DNA of 33,875 nucleotides from NCBI GenBank assembly GCA_018261905.1, contig JAGTRU010000058.1, forward strand, positions 1-33,875, read 5' to 3'. The stretch's first letter is position 1. The number at the start of each line of letters is the position of its first letter. The position numbers and the translations under genes are program-made. This stretch comes from Pseudomonadota bacterium. Lineage in GTDB: Bacteria > Pseudomonadota > Gammaproteobacteria > Burkholderiales > Rhodocyclaceae. Below the pieces are notes generated by a model, which did no database searches, was not told where the DNA came from, and saw nothing but the letters and a program-made list of their open reading frames with translations. Shown one piece after another: positions 1-7,169 of the stretch.

Positions 1-975
1 GGTGAGTGTGAAGATGGTGCCTTCAGCCAGTGGGCGGACGCTGCCTTCGCCGGTGAAAGTGCGGTATTTCGCTTCGTGGGCGGCGAGCCGCAGGTCGGTA
101 CGCAACTGGGCGGCGGCGCTGTCTTCGAAACGGTAGGCCGCCGAGGCATCGTGGATTTCCAGCCGGGGGAGTTCGCCGTTATCGAGCGTACTTTTGGCTT
201 CGGCGCCGGTGGCGACCAGGGTCTTGTAGTCCCAGCCGGCGAGCGAGACAGCGTTGGGTTGCACTGTCCGCCGCTCCTGCCAGACCTGGATTGTATCGGA
301 GGCTTCCGTAGCGTTGTTGCGGTGGAAACGGATTTCCGGTTGCGCCGAGGCCGGCAGTTCCGTGTCGCGGTCGAAGATCACCAGTTGATGCCGGGCATGG
401 CTGGCGTTGTCTCCAGCGGCAGCCGACTGGTCGTGGGTAAAGCGGTAGGACAGACCTTCCTCGGCCAGCAACTGCTGGATGAAAGCCAGGTCAGTCTGGC
501 GATATTGGGTGGCACTACTGTACTGGCGGAGTTTCTGGGTGACCTGGCTGGTCCAGTGGGCTTGCGGATAGTCGGCGAAAATCTGGCCGAGGATGTCGAT
601 CACCGTCTTGTCCTGGAACAGGTAATTGTCGCGGCGCTGGCCGAGGAAGGCCAGCCAGGGTTCCATGATCAGGCGGTAACGGGCGAGGCCGCCGTCGGCC
701 CCGAGTTGCATCGCTTCGGTGACGTAGCCGTGCCAGGAACGCTTGCTGCCGTCGGCCTGCAACAGGCGCAGGGTGATTTCCTCGCCAACTACCTGCGCCA
801 GATCGAAATGGGTGTTGGTCGACAAGCAATCGATTTCAAAACGGAAGGTTTCCGAGACCGCCTCGCGGCCGGAGAAGCGCTCGACGACCAGGGAAGCTTC
901 GGGCAAGGCGGTAGTGAGTTCGAGCAGGCGGGCGTGCTGCGAGAGGAAGATGTCGAGGACGGAAAGGAGGGACAT
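1..975 (-). CDS. vgrG: VgrG / TssI type VI secretion spike protein, N-terminal part (cut by window edge)
   Basis: An uninterrupted minus-strand frame from the ATG at 975 to the left edge gives 325 residues beginning MSLLSVLDIFLSQHARLLEL. It carries the typical VgrG N-terminal (gp27-like) text: VERFSGREAVSETFRFEIDC, GEEITLRLLQADG, WHGYVTEA, LGADGGLARYRLIMEPWLAFL, FQDKTVIDIL and LAEEGLSYRF. VgrG trimers form the puncture tip of the type VI secretion system and often carry or recruit effectors at the C-terminus, which lies outside the window, so any effector cannot be seen. The ATG at 975 is chosen because an in-frame stop lies about 37 bases upstream and the only intervening options are poor. 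The Shine-Dalgarno is weak. No other T6SS gene is present, so this is probably an orphan vgrG island. The long plus-strand frame over the same bases is an antisense shadow. Confidence 0.93.
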   Translation of the reverse strand, partial: MSLLSVLDIFLSQHARLLELTTALPEASLVVERFSGREAVSETFRFEIDCLSTNTHFDLAQVVGEEITLRLLQADGSKRSWHGYVTEAMQLGADGGLARYRLIMEPWLAFLGQRRDNYLFQDKTVIDILGQIFADYPQAHWTSQVTQKLRQYSSATQYRQTDLAFIQQLLAEEGLSYRFTHDQSAAAGDNASHARHQLVIFDRDTELPASAQPEIRFHRNNATEASDTIQVWQERRTVQPNAVSLAGWDYKTLVATGAEAKSTLDNGELPRLEIHDASAAYRFEDSAAAQLRTDLRLAAHEAKYRTFTGEGSVRPLAEGTIFTLT

Positions 976-1005
976 CGCGAGCGCCAGTATGCCAAAAGGA
1001 TGGCG

Positions 1006-1035
1006 ATTGCATCACGAAAATGACAATCGGGTCAA
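1006..1035 (-). promoter_or_regulatory. Possible sigma-70 promoter for vgrG
   Basis: Minus strand TTGACC (1030-1035), 18-base spacer, TGCAAT (1006-1011), about 31 bases before the vgrG ATG. The fit is moderate and the region is short, so this is only a candidate. Confidence 0.25.
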
Positions 1036-1118
1036 TGCTTTTTAGCCAACCCCGGTTCTGAAGCTATTATTCCTCCCTCAATTTTCCAGCTTCCGACAAC
1101 CCGTCCGCCCGACCGAAT

Positions 1119-2501
1119 TCACTCGCCTTCCTGCTCCGGGCGGTACTTTTTCAACTTGTACCACAGCGTTCGTTCGCTGATATCGAGCAACGCGGCGGCT
1201 TTCGCCTTGTTGCCGTCGGCCTGGGCCAGGGCTTCGTCGATCAGGTTGGCTTCCAGTTCTTCGACGGCCAGGTTGAGCGGCTGCGCGGCTTTCGCCGTGG
1301 CGGCCGGCGCCGGGCCGGGGGGTGCCGCCCGGCTTTCACCGTAGCGCGGTTCGAGCAGGAAATGACCGGCGTCGAGCAGGCCGCCGCCACTGAGGATCAG
1401 GGCGCGCTCGACCATGTTTTCCAGCTCCCGTACATTGCCCGGCCAGGCGTAGGCCTGCAGCGCGGCCAGGGCGCTGGCGCCGAGCCGGGTCTGGCCGGCG
1501 GCGGCGCCGTGCTTGACGATGAAGTGCTCGACCAGGCCGGGGATATCGGCCACCCGCTGGCGCAGCGGCGGCAATTCGATGGAGACGACATTGACCCGGT
1601 AATAGAGGTCTTCTCGCAGCTTGCCAGCGGCGATGGCGGCACGCGGATCGCGGTTGGTGGCGGCGATGACGCGGATATCGAGCTTGATCACCCGGTTGCC
1701 GCCCAGGCGCTCGATGCTGTTTTCCTGCAGCACGCGCAGCAGCTTGGCCTGCAGGGCCATTGGCATTTCTGTCAGTTCATCGAGAAAGATGGTGCCGCCA
1801 TCGGCCAGCTCGAACTTGCCGACCCGGTCCTTGACGGCGCCGGTGAAGGCGCCCTTTTCATAGCCGAACAGTTCGCTTTCCAGGATGTCGGCCGGGATCG
1901 CCGCGCAGTTGAGGGGGACGAACAGCTTGTCGCGACGCGGCGAAGCGTTGTGCACGGCGCGCGCCGCCAGTTCCTTGCCGGTGCCGGTTTCGCCGACGAT
2001 GAGGACCGAGGCCTTGCTCGGCCCGACCCGCTGAATCAGGCCGTACACATCCCGCATCGGCTGGCTGGTGCCGATGAAGGCATCCCAGCCACGGCCGATT
2101 TCCTCGCGCAGGAAGGCGTTCTGGCGGACCACCTCGGCGCCGTTCAGGGCACGGCCGACGGCCAGTTCCAGGGCGTCAATATCGAAGGGGCGCAGGATGT
2201 AGTCGCAGGCCCCGTGCTTCATCGCCGTCACCGCCGTCTCGATGGTGCCGTGCGCCGTGATGACCATGACCGGGACATCGGATTCCTGGGCGCGCAACTG
2301 GGCGAGCAGTTCGATGCCGTCCATTTCCGGCATGCGCAGGTCGGTGATCACCAGGTCGATGGCCTGGGCGGCGAAGACCTCCAGCGCTTCCCGCCCGTTG
2401 CCGGCGCCGAACACCTTGTGGCCCATTTTCTGCAGCATGATTTCGAGGACGCGGCGCATTTTCGGCTCGTCGTCCACCACCAGTATTTGTCGATCTTTCA
2501 T
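1119..2501 (-). CDS. Sigma-54-dependent response regulator (NtrC/AtoC family)
   Basis: 460 residues with three domains. The receiver (about 1-120) starts ILVVDDEPKMRRVL, with the phospho-acceptor Asp54 in VITDLRMPEMDG. The AAA+ domain (about 145-370) has Walker A GETGTGKE, an intact sigma-54 contact loop GAFTGA, Walker B GGTIFLDE and the arginine-finger region YYRVNVV. The Fis-type helix-turn-helix at the C-terminus reads NKAKAAALLDISERTLWYKL. It should activate RpoN promoters after phosphorylation by the kinase encoded just upstream, whose stop codon overlaps this ATG (ATGA at 2498-2501), with GGTGA as ribosome site. The regulon is not known from sequence; the divergent barrel/PBP genes and the sigma-54 promoter at 6371 are plausible targets. 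Downstream is vgrG, 143 bases away, with no terminator seen. Confidence 0.95.
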   Translation of the reverse strand: MKDRQILVVDDEPKMRRVLEIMLQKMGHKVFGAGNGREALEVFAAQAIDLVITDLRMPEMDGIELLAQLRAQESDVPVMVITAHGTIETAVTAMKHGACDYILRPFDIDALELAVGRALNGAEVVRQNAFLREEIGRGWDAFIGTSQPMRDVYGLIQRVGPSKASVLIVGETGTGKELAARAVHNASPRRDKLFVPLNCAAIPADILESELFGYEKGAFTGAVKDRVGKFELADGGTIFLDELTEMPMALQAKLLRVLQENSIERLGGNRVIKLDIRVIAATNRDPRAAIAAGKLREDLYYRVNVVSIELPPLRQRVADIPGLVEHFIVKHGAAAGQTRLGASALAALQAYAWPGNVRELENMVERALILSGGGLLDAGHFLLEPRYGESRAAPPGPAPAATAKAAQPLNLAVEELEANLIDEALAQADGNKAKAAALLDISERTLWYKLKKYRPEQEGE

Positions 2502-4261
2502 GATTCACCTGTCTGTTGCCGGGGCAGCCGGATGCGGAACAAGGCGCCGCCCAGCTTGCCTTCGCTGGCTTCGATCTCGCCGCGATGGGCGGCGACGATT
2601 TGCTGGACGATGGCCAGGCCGAGCCCGACGCCACCTTCGCGCTTGAAGAAGAATGCTTCGAAGACCCGCGCCCGCTCGGCGGGGTCGATGCCCGGCCCGT
2701 CGTCGGCGATTTCGATAAAGAGGGACTGAGCATCGTCGTGCGAGGCGACCTCGATGCGCCCGCCCTGATCGAGGATCTGCAGGCCGTTCATCAACAGGTT
2801 GAGCAGCACCTGGGTCATTTGCTCTTCGTCGCACTCGATCACCGGGTTGGCGGCGCCGAGCGCCTGGCTGACCACCACCCGTTTCTTGGCGGTCTGTGCG
2901 GCCAGCATGGCGATGGTTTTATCGATCAGTTGATGCAGATCGACCTCGCCAAAGGCCGGGGCACGCGGCCGGGCCGTGTCGAGCATGGCTGAAACCAGGC
3001 GGTTCAGGCGCTCAGTCTCGCTTTCGATGAAACCGGCCAGCTCGACGCCTTCCTCGCTCAAGCCGGTTTCGCGCCGCAACATCTGGGCCGAGGAACGCAT
3101 GATGCCGAGCGGCGTTCGCACTTCGTGGGCGATGATCGACGACATCTCGCCGACCACCGCCAGTTTCGAGGCGCGCACCAGGTTTTGCTGCGAGAGGTCG
3201 ATGTCGCGCACCATCTGGACGAAGGCCTCGGTCAGTTCGCCGACCTCGCCGCCACCGGCCGCGGCCGGCACCTGCAGCACCTTGCTGCGCATGTAGCTGC
3301 GGGCAAAGCCGGTCAGCCCGACGATCGGCCGGGCGATTTCGCGGCTGACCCAGGTCGCCACCAGCACGGTGACGATAACGATGACGCCGAGCAAGACCAG
3401 GAAAATCCAGGCCATGTGATGGACCGGGGCGAGCGCCCGGTCGACCGGCTGGATGATCAGTGTCGTCCAGCCGAAGCCGGCGAAGTGGGCGTAGCCCGGC
3501 GAGCGCGTTCCGCCGACGATGACTTCGGCGGCGACGATCGGCGCGCCGTTGCGCATCACCGTCTTGCCACCATCGGCGATCCGGCGCCAGTCGGCCAGCC
3601 CCATGCCGAGCAGCAGGCCGCGCTCGCGGATAGCCCGGGAAGCGGCGATCAGGCGCCCCTCGCCATCGACAACGGCGACCATGCGATCGCTGCCGGCCGC
3701 CTGGTCGAGAACATCGTAGATATCGCTCCAGTCGAGTTTGAGGCGCAAGGCGCCGAGCCGTTCGCCGGTAAAGATCGAGCTGATCGGCGCCCGCATCACG
3801 GCGGAATTGGCCCCCGCCTCGGCGGGCAGTTCGAGTTCCACCTCGGTCCCGGAAAGGGAGGTCTTCAACCAGGACGGCTTGCTCTCGGCCGGCTGGCCGA
3901 GCAGCCCGGCATCGCTGCTGCTGATGACGACGCCCCCGGCATCGGCACAAGACAGATTGCGATAGACATCCTGGTAGCCGACCTGCAAGTCGGCCAAGAA
4001 GCGGGAAAGGCGCTTGTCTACGTCGCGAATCTGCAAATCCTGCATGATGTCGAGCCGGCTCCAGGTCGCCGCGTTCTGCAAACGCTCGAACATCATCTTG
4101 TCGAGATCGGCCGAAATCCCGGCGGCCTGCACCACCAGGTTGCGCTCGATCTCGTCCTGCACCGCCCCGCGCGCCTTGACAAAAGCCAGGCTGGCCAGAA
4201 GTATGGCGGGCACGAGGCCGACGCTAAGAAAAGCGACGAGTAGCGTTTTACGGATGGTCAC
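2498..4261 (-). CDS. Membrane sensor histidine kinase with periplasmic Cache-like domain
   Basis: About 587 residues. A first membrane helix (about 5-27) is followed by a roughly 250-residue periplasmic region with Cache-like text (VVISSSDAGLLGQ, GALRLKLDWSDIYDVLDQ, VAVVDGEGRLIAAS). Then come a second helix (about 284-304), a HAMP segment beginning VSREIARPIVGL, a HisKA domain with phospho-His379 in IIAHEVRTPLG, and a HATPase domain with N-box NLLMNGLQ, G1 DDGPGIDP and G2 GVGLGLAI. It presumably senses an extracytoplasmic small ligand and phosphorylates the overlapping sigma-54 regulator. The GTG at 4261 (VTIRKTLLVAF) is preferred because the helix follows at once; a TTG at 4312 would add 17 polar residues before it. 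The stop overlaps the regulator ATG, so translation is coupled. Confidence 0.93.
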   Translation of the reverse strand: MTIRKTLLVAFLSVGLVPAILLASLAFVKARGAVQDEIERNLVVQAAGISADLDKMMFERLQNAATWSRLDIMQDLQIRDVDKRLSRFLADLQVGYQDVYRNLSCADAGGVVISSSDAGLLGQPAESKPSWLKTSLSGTEVELELPAEAGANSAVMRAPISSIFTGERLGALRLKLDWSDIYDVLDQAAGSDRMVAVVDGEGRLIAASRAIRERGLLLGMGLADWRRIADGGKTVMRNGAPIVAAEVIVGGTRSPGYAHFAGFGWTTLIIQPVDRALAPVHHMAWIFLVLLGVIVIVTVLVATWVSREIARPIVGLTGFARSYMRSKVLQVPAAAGGGEVGELTEAFVQMVRDIDLSQQNLVRASKLAVVGEMSSIIAHEVRTPLGIMRSSAQMLRRETGLSEEGVELAGFIESETERLNRLVSAMLDTARPRAPAFGEVDLHQLIDKTIAMLAAQTAKKRVVVSQALGAANPVIECDEEQMTQVLLNLLMNGLQILDQGGRIEVASHDDAQSLFIEIADDGPGIDPAERARVFEAFFFKREGGVGLGLAIVQQIVAAHRGEIEASEGKLGGALFRIRLPRQQTGES

Positions 4262-4288
4262 TGAAAAATATGTCGCGCAAGGGATGAG

Positions 4289-4319
4289 TTGAAAATGTCT
4301 GGCAAGCCCCAAGTATACG
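4289..4319 (+). promoter_or_regulatory. Possible promoter of the barrel/PBP genes
   Basis: TTGAAA (4289-4294), a rather long 19-base spacer and TATACG (4314-4319) in the divergent gap between the kinase and the barrel gene. If real, transcription starts near 4326, which would rule out the TTG/ATG starts at 4289-4297 and support the ATG at 4373. Confidence 0.25.
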
Positions 4320-4372
4320 GAAAAGGCGTCACCGCCACGCCCTTTGTTCCGCCCCGCCGCCAGGCCTTCAGC

Positions 4373-5416
4373 ATGTTCCGCCGCGCCCGTCTGGCGCTCG
4401 CCCGCGCTCTCATGCTGGCCAGCCTGGCGTGGCTAACCTTCCCGGCCAGCGCCGAAGAAGATTTCGACCACCTATCCTACCGGCTCGGCGAGGGGCTGCA
4501 TCTTCCCGGTACCGGCTTTAGCCTGGGCGGCTATTCCACCGTGACCTTCGACAAACTGCGCCACACGCCGGCCCGGGCGACGCTCGAAGACATCAGCCTG
4601 TTTGTCTGGTGGGAGGGCGAAGGACGCTGGAAATTCTTTTCCGAATTCGATTTCGAAAACCTGCTGAGCAGCCGCTCCACCGGCCAGGATGGCGATGACC
4701 CTTATCTCGCCCTGGAACGCATCTATTTCGACTATGCGCTGGACGACACCACCGTTATCCGGGCCGGCAAATTCCTGACGCCGATCGGGCGCTGGAACCT
4801 GATCCATGCGACGCCGCTGGTGTGGACCACGTCGCGCCCGCTGGTCACACTCAACACCTTCCCCAGCAATGCCAGCGGGCTGATGGTCAATGGCAACCTG
4901 AGCAGCCTGGGCGGCACCGAATATTCGCTGTACGCGTCGAGCGGCAGCGAAATCCGCCCCAGCCCCAGCCTCGACCCGTTCACCGAAGTGGTCGGCGGGC
5001 ATGTCAATCTACCGTCCCTGGCCGGTACCCGGATCGGCCTTTCCTACGCCAATTTCGAACAGAAGAAGACGTCGGGCGAACACAAGGAACTGTTCGGCAT
5101 CGATTTCGTGTGGGCCAGGAACCGTTACGAAATCAGCGGCGAAGGGGTCTATCGCTTCTCGGGCAAAGGCAGTGCCTGGGATGAAAAAGGCGCTTTCCTG
5201 CAAATGGTCGTGCCGCTCTCGGCCAAGCTCTACGCCGTCGGGCGCTACGAATATTTCCGCAAATCGCAAGCCACCGAGGCGACGGAACTGTGGCTCGGCG
5301 GACTCAATTACCGCCTGACCCCGGCCGTCGCCCTGAAGGCGGAATGGATCGGCAGCAGGCGCAACAACATCGGCCAGCCGGAAGGCTTCATGTCCTCGCT
5401 CAGCATCCTCTTCTGA
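4373..5416 (+). CDS. Outer-membrane beta-barrel (porin-like) protein
   Basis: 347 residues from the ATG at 4373. That start gives a clean signal peptide: MFRRARLALARAL, a hydrophobic core LASLAWLTF, and a cleavage site after PASA before EEDFDHL. The frame is open further upstream (TTG 4289, ATG 4295), but those starts would bury the signal peptide behind 28 extra residues. The mature part alternates polar and aromatic residues as in barrel strands (LFVWWEGEGRWKFFSEFDFE, YFDYALDDTTVIRAGKFLTPIGRWN) and ends SLSILF with a C-terminal Phe, the outer-membrane targeting signature. The FLTPIGRWN motif recalls phosphate/porin-like O/P-type proteins. It is divergent from the kinase and 8 bases upstream of a periplasmic PBP-like gene, suggesting uptake or sensing of a small anion or nutrient. 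The substrate is unknown. Confidence 0.85.
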   Translation: MFRRARLALARALMLASLAWLTFPASAEEDFDHLSYRLGEGLHLPGTGFSLGGYSTVTFDKLRHTPARATLEDISLFVWWEGEGRWKFFSEFDFENLLSSRSTGQDGDDPYLALERIYFDYALDDTTVIRAGKFLTPIGRWNLIHATPLVWTTSRPLVTLNTFPSNASGLMVNGNLSSLGGTEYSLYASSGSEIRPSPSLDPFTEVVGGHVNLPSLAGTRIGLSYANFEQKKTSGEHKELFGIDFVWARNRYEISGEGVYRFSGKGSAWDEKGAFLQMVVPLSAKLYAVGRYEYFRKSQATEATELWLGGLNYRLTPAVALKAEWIGSRRNNIGQPEGFMSSLSILF

Positions 5417-5424
5417 GACCGGCC

Positions 5425-5877
5425 ATGACGAAACTTTCCACCCTGCTGCTCGCCGCCCTGCTCGGCCTTGGCTGGCCGCTGGCCGCGACCGCCGAACGGG
5501 CGTTCGCCGTGATCGCCGCGGCGGGCGCCAGCGATCATCGCCTGACGCGCGAAACCGTGTCGCTGATTTTCAAGCGCAAACAGAATTACTGGGAATCCGG
5601 CGCCCGCATCCAGCCGGTCAACCTGCCGCCGGCCCACCCGCTGCGCCAGACCTTCTCGCAAGCCATGCTCGGCCTGAACCCGGAGGCCCTCGAAGAATAC
5701 TGGCGCGAGATGTACTTCCATGGCGTCCTGCCACCGCATGTCGTGGCCTCCGAGGAAGCGGTCATCCTGTTCGTCAGTGCGACACCGGGGGCCATCGGCT
5801 ATATCTCGGCCTGCCCCGCCGAGCGCAAGCTCAACATCGTGCTGCTGGTCGGCGACGTCCCCAACTGCGCCCGCTAG
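5425..5877 (+). CDS. Small periplasmic substrate-binding-like protein (PBP/PstS-like fold)
   Basis: 150 residues beginning MTKLSTLLLAALLGLGWPLAATAERAFAVI, with a signal peptide probably cut after ATA. The remainder (LTRETVSLIFKRKQNYWESGARIQPVN, EYWREMYFHGVLPPHVV, ATPGAIGYIS) matches the short single-lobe phosphate-ABC-type binding proteins often found beside two-component systems. Those are usually annotated as phosphate ABC transporter substrate-binding proteins, but no permease genes are here. It lies 8 bases after the barrel gene, so the two are surely cotranscribed. It may present a ligand to the Cache domain of the neighbouring kinase; that is inference. The ATG at 5425 is chosen for the signal peptide; the longer frame from 5290 is an artefact inside the barrel gene. 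Confidence 0.85.
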   Translation: MTKLSTLLLAALLGLGWPLAATAERAFAVIAAAGASDHRLTRETVSLIFKRKQNYWESGARIQPVNLPPAHPLRQTFSQAMLGLNPEALEEYWREMYFHGVLPPHVVASEEAVILFVSATPGAIGYISACPAERKLNIVLLVGDVPNCAR

Positions 5878-5887
5878 CAGCCTGATG

Positions 5888-5918
5888 CCGAGCGGGAGTG
5901 AAAGATTCCGCCGCTCGG
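5888..5918 (+). terminator. Stem-loop after the PBP-like gene
   Basis: CCGAGCGG (5888-5895) pairs perfectly with CCGCTCGG (5911-5918) around a 15-base loop, 10 bases after the stop codon. No T-run follows, so it may be a Rho-type or mRNA-stabilising hairpin rather than an intrinsic terminator. Confidence 0.35.
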
Positions 5919-6043
5919 AGAATGCCAAACCGCTCCGGGATGGAGGGGATTCATGACTCGGGGAATCTCTGCCCGCGTCGGGTGCGAGGCTTGCGACGCA
6001 TTGCCCGGCCAAAGCAGACGGTTCTGCCGCCCGAATTTATCCA

Positions 6044-6204
6044 AAACACCTTACCGCAGAGTCGCAAAGGATAAGAAATTGACTTAACAACAGTGGCTTG
6101 CAAGATTTTTTCGGCTCACCCAGAAGGTATGCCGAATAATCCTGGCAAGCCTTTGTTTTACCTCTGCATCTCTGCGTCTCCGCGGTTCCATTGCGTTTTC
6201 TAGG
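6044..6204. repeat. Dispersed palindromic intergenic repeat, copy A
   Basis: Begins AAACACCTTACCGCAGAGTC and ends with CTGCGTCTCCGCGGTTCC ... TTTTCTAGG. The outer arms (ACCGCAGAGTCGCAAAG against the complement of CTCTGCGTCTCCGCGGTT) are inverted repeats. An inner pair GGCTTGC / GGCAAGCC brackets the centre. It matches copies at 11623, 19822 and, in part, 25779. It lies in the 560-base gap between the PBP-like gene and the sigma-54 promoter; otherwise that gap holds the hairpin at 5888 and the inverted repeat at 6235. Confidence 0.8.
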
Positions 6205-6234
6205 TTTATTCGGTGCATCGTTAGGCGACCGGCC

Positions 6235-6262
6235 CTGCAAGTTTGGTAGACAAGACTTGCAG
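6235..6262 (+). promoter_or_regulatory. Inverted repeat, candidate upstream activator site for the 6371 promoter
   Basis: CTGCAAGT (6235-6242) and ACTTGCAG (6255-6262) form a perfect 8-base inverted repeat with half-sites 20 bases apart centre to centre (two helical turns). It lies about 150 bases upstream of the expected start of the sigma-54 promoter, the usual place for enhancer-binding protein dimers. The binding protein is not identified. Confidence 0.4.
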
Positions 6263-6370
6263 AGCGCCAAACCGGGCGGCGCCCGGCGACCCGGCCCGGC
6301 ATTCCACGAGAAAAAAACTTTCTCCATAAGTTCAATGGGTTAAGCAGACATCCAGGGTCGATTAGCGGCC

Positions 6371-6386
6371 TGGCATCGGTATTGCG
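6371..6386 (+). promoter_or_regulatory. Sigma-54 (-24/-12) promoter of the hemolysin-like/ligase/di-iron operon
   Basis: TGGCATCGGTATTGCG: -24 GG and -12 GC separated by exactly 10 bases, matching the consensus TGGCAC-N5-TTGC at all but one core base. It is 55 bases upstream of the ATG at 6441, giving a start near 6397. There is no good sigma-70 promoter in the gap. Confidence 0.75.
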
Positions 6387-6440
6387 TAAGAGTAGGCATC
6401 TGTCCTGCGGCGCTTGCCGCAAACCCTGCCAAGGAAACTT

Positions 6441-7169
6441 ATGTCTGCCGCGCCGAATACCCTGCCACCGCCGCTTGAGCTGCGCTCTTCGTTCAATTCT
6501 CTGTTCTCTTTTCTCTTCCCGCGCGAAAAAAGCAGCCCGGCCACCAACCGCTCGCAGGCCGGGGCCAACGCCGTGTCGGCCTTCGAGCTGATTGAACAGG
6601 TCGGCCCGGGGCGGGCGGTGGCCGAACAATTCATCAGCCAGCGCTTTGCCGAAAGCTTCGGCAGCCGGGTCGACAGCTTCATGCCCCGGCTGTTCACCCT
6701 GCGCGACCAGCATGGCGTGATTTGCGGCGCCTTCGGTCTGCGCTCGGCGAATCGCAAACTGTTTCTCGAACAGTACCTCGACCTGCCCATCGAGAAAGCC
6801 ATCGCCGCCCGCCTCGGCAGCCGCATCGACCGCCAATGCATCGTCGAAGTCGGCCATTTTTCCGGCACCTTCCCGGGCGCCGTCCGCGCCATGATCTGCC
6901 TGCTCACCGAGCGTCTGCATCGGGAAGGCTTCGCCTGGGTGACTTTTACCGGCACCGCCAGCCTGCGTAACGCCTTCAGCCGCATGGGGCTGGCCCCGCT
7001 CGACATCCAGGCCGCCGCGGCGGAGCGCCTGCCGGCCGAAGAGCGCGCCGCCTGGGGCAGCTATTACCAGCACGCGCCGCATGTGCTGGTCGGCAATATC
7101 AAGGAAGGCTACGGCGCCTTGGTCAGCCGGGCGGCCGTCGCCGAGCATCGCCCGGAGCCGACCGTATGA
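6441..7169 (+). CDS. Thermostable-hemolysin family protein (GNAT/autoinducer-synthase-like fold)
   Basis: 242 residues from the ATG at 6441, preceded by AAGGAAA at 6431. It shows the T_hemolysin (delta-VPH) family marks: FMPRLFTL, GAFGLRSA, LFLEQYLDLPIE, CIVEVGHFSGTFPGAVR, FAWVTFTGTASLRNAFSRMGL, AWGSYYQHAPHVLVGNIKEGYG. The family name comes from a Vibrio hemolysin, but the sequence pattern resembles GNAT-type acyltransferases and acyl-homoserine-lactone synthases, so an acyl-transfer role is more likely than toxin activity; that is inference. There is no signal peptide, and the first 45 residues are a poorly conserved extension. It is the first gene after a sigma-54 promoter, and its TGA overlaps the ATG of the ligase gene (ATGA). 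It probably uses an acyl group activated by that ligase. Confidence 0.88.
   Translation: MSAAPNTLPPPLELRSSFNSLFSFLFPREKSSPATNRSQAGANAVSAFELIEQVGPGRAVAEQFISQRFAESFGSRVDSFMPRLFTLRDQHGVICGAFGLRSANRKLFLEQYLDLPIEKAIAARLGSRIDRQCIVEVGHFSGTFPGAVRAMICLLTERLHREGFAWVTFTGTASLRNAFSRMGLAPLDIQAAAAERLPAEERAAWGSYYQHAPHVLVGNIKEGYGALVSRAAVAEHRPEPTV

Noticed and set aside
76..1023. Long plus-strand open frame
   Set aside because: Antisense shadow of vgrG; its residues show no family pattern while the minus strand reads as VgrG throughout.
1362..2729. 455-codon plus-strand frame over the regulator/kinase
   Set aside because: Antisense of two clearly recognised genes; rich in Gln/His/Asp runs typical of reverse frames in GC-rich DNA.
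6441..7169. Secreted pore-forming hemolysin
   Set aside because: No signal peptide or pore motifs; the conserved family text and operon partners point to an acyltransferase-like enzyme.
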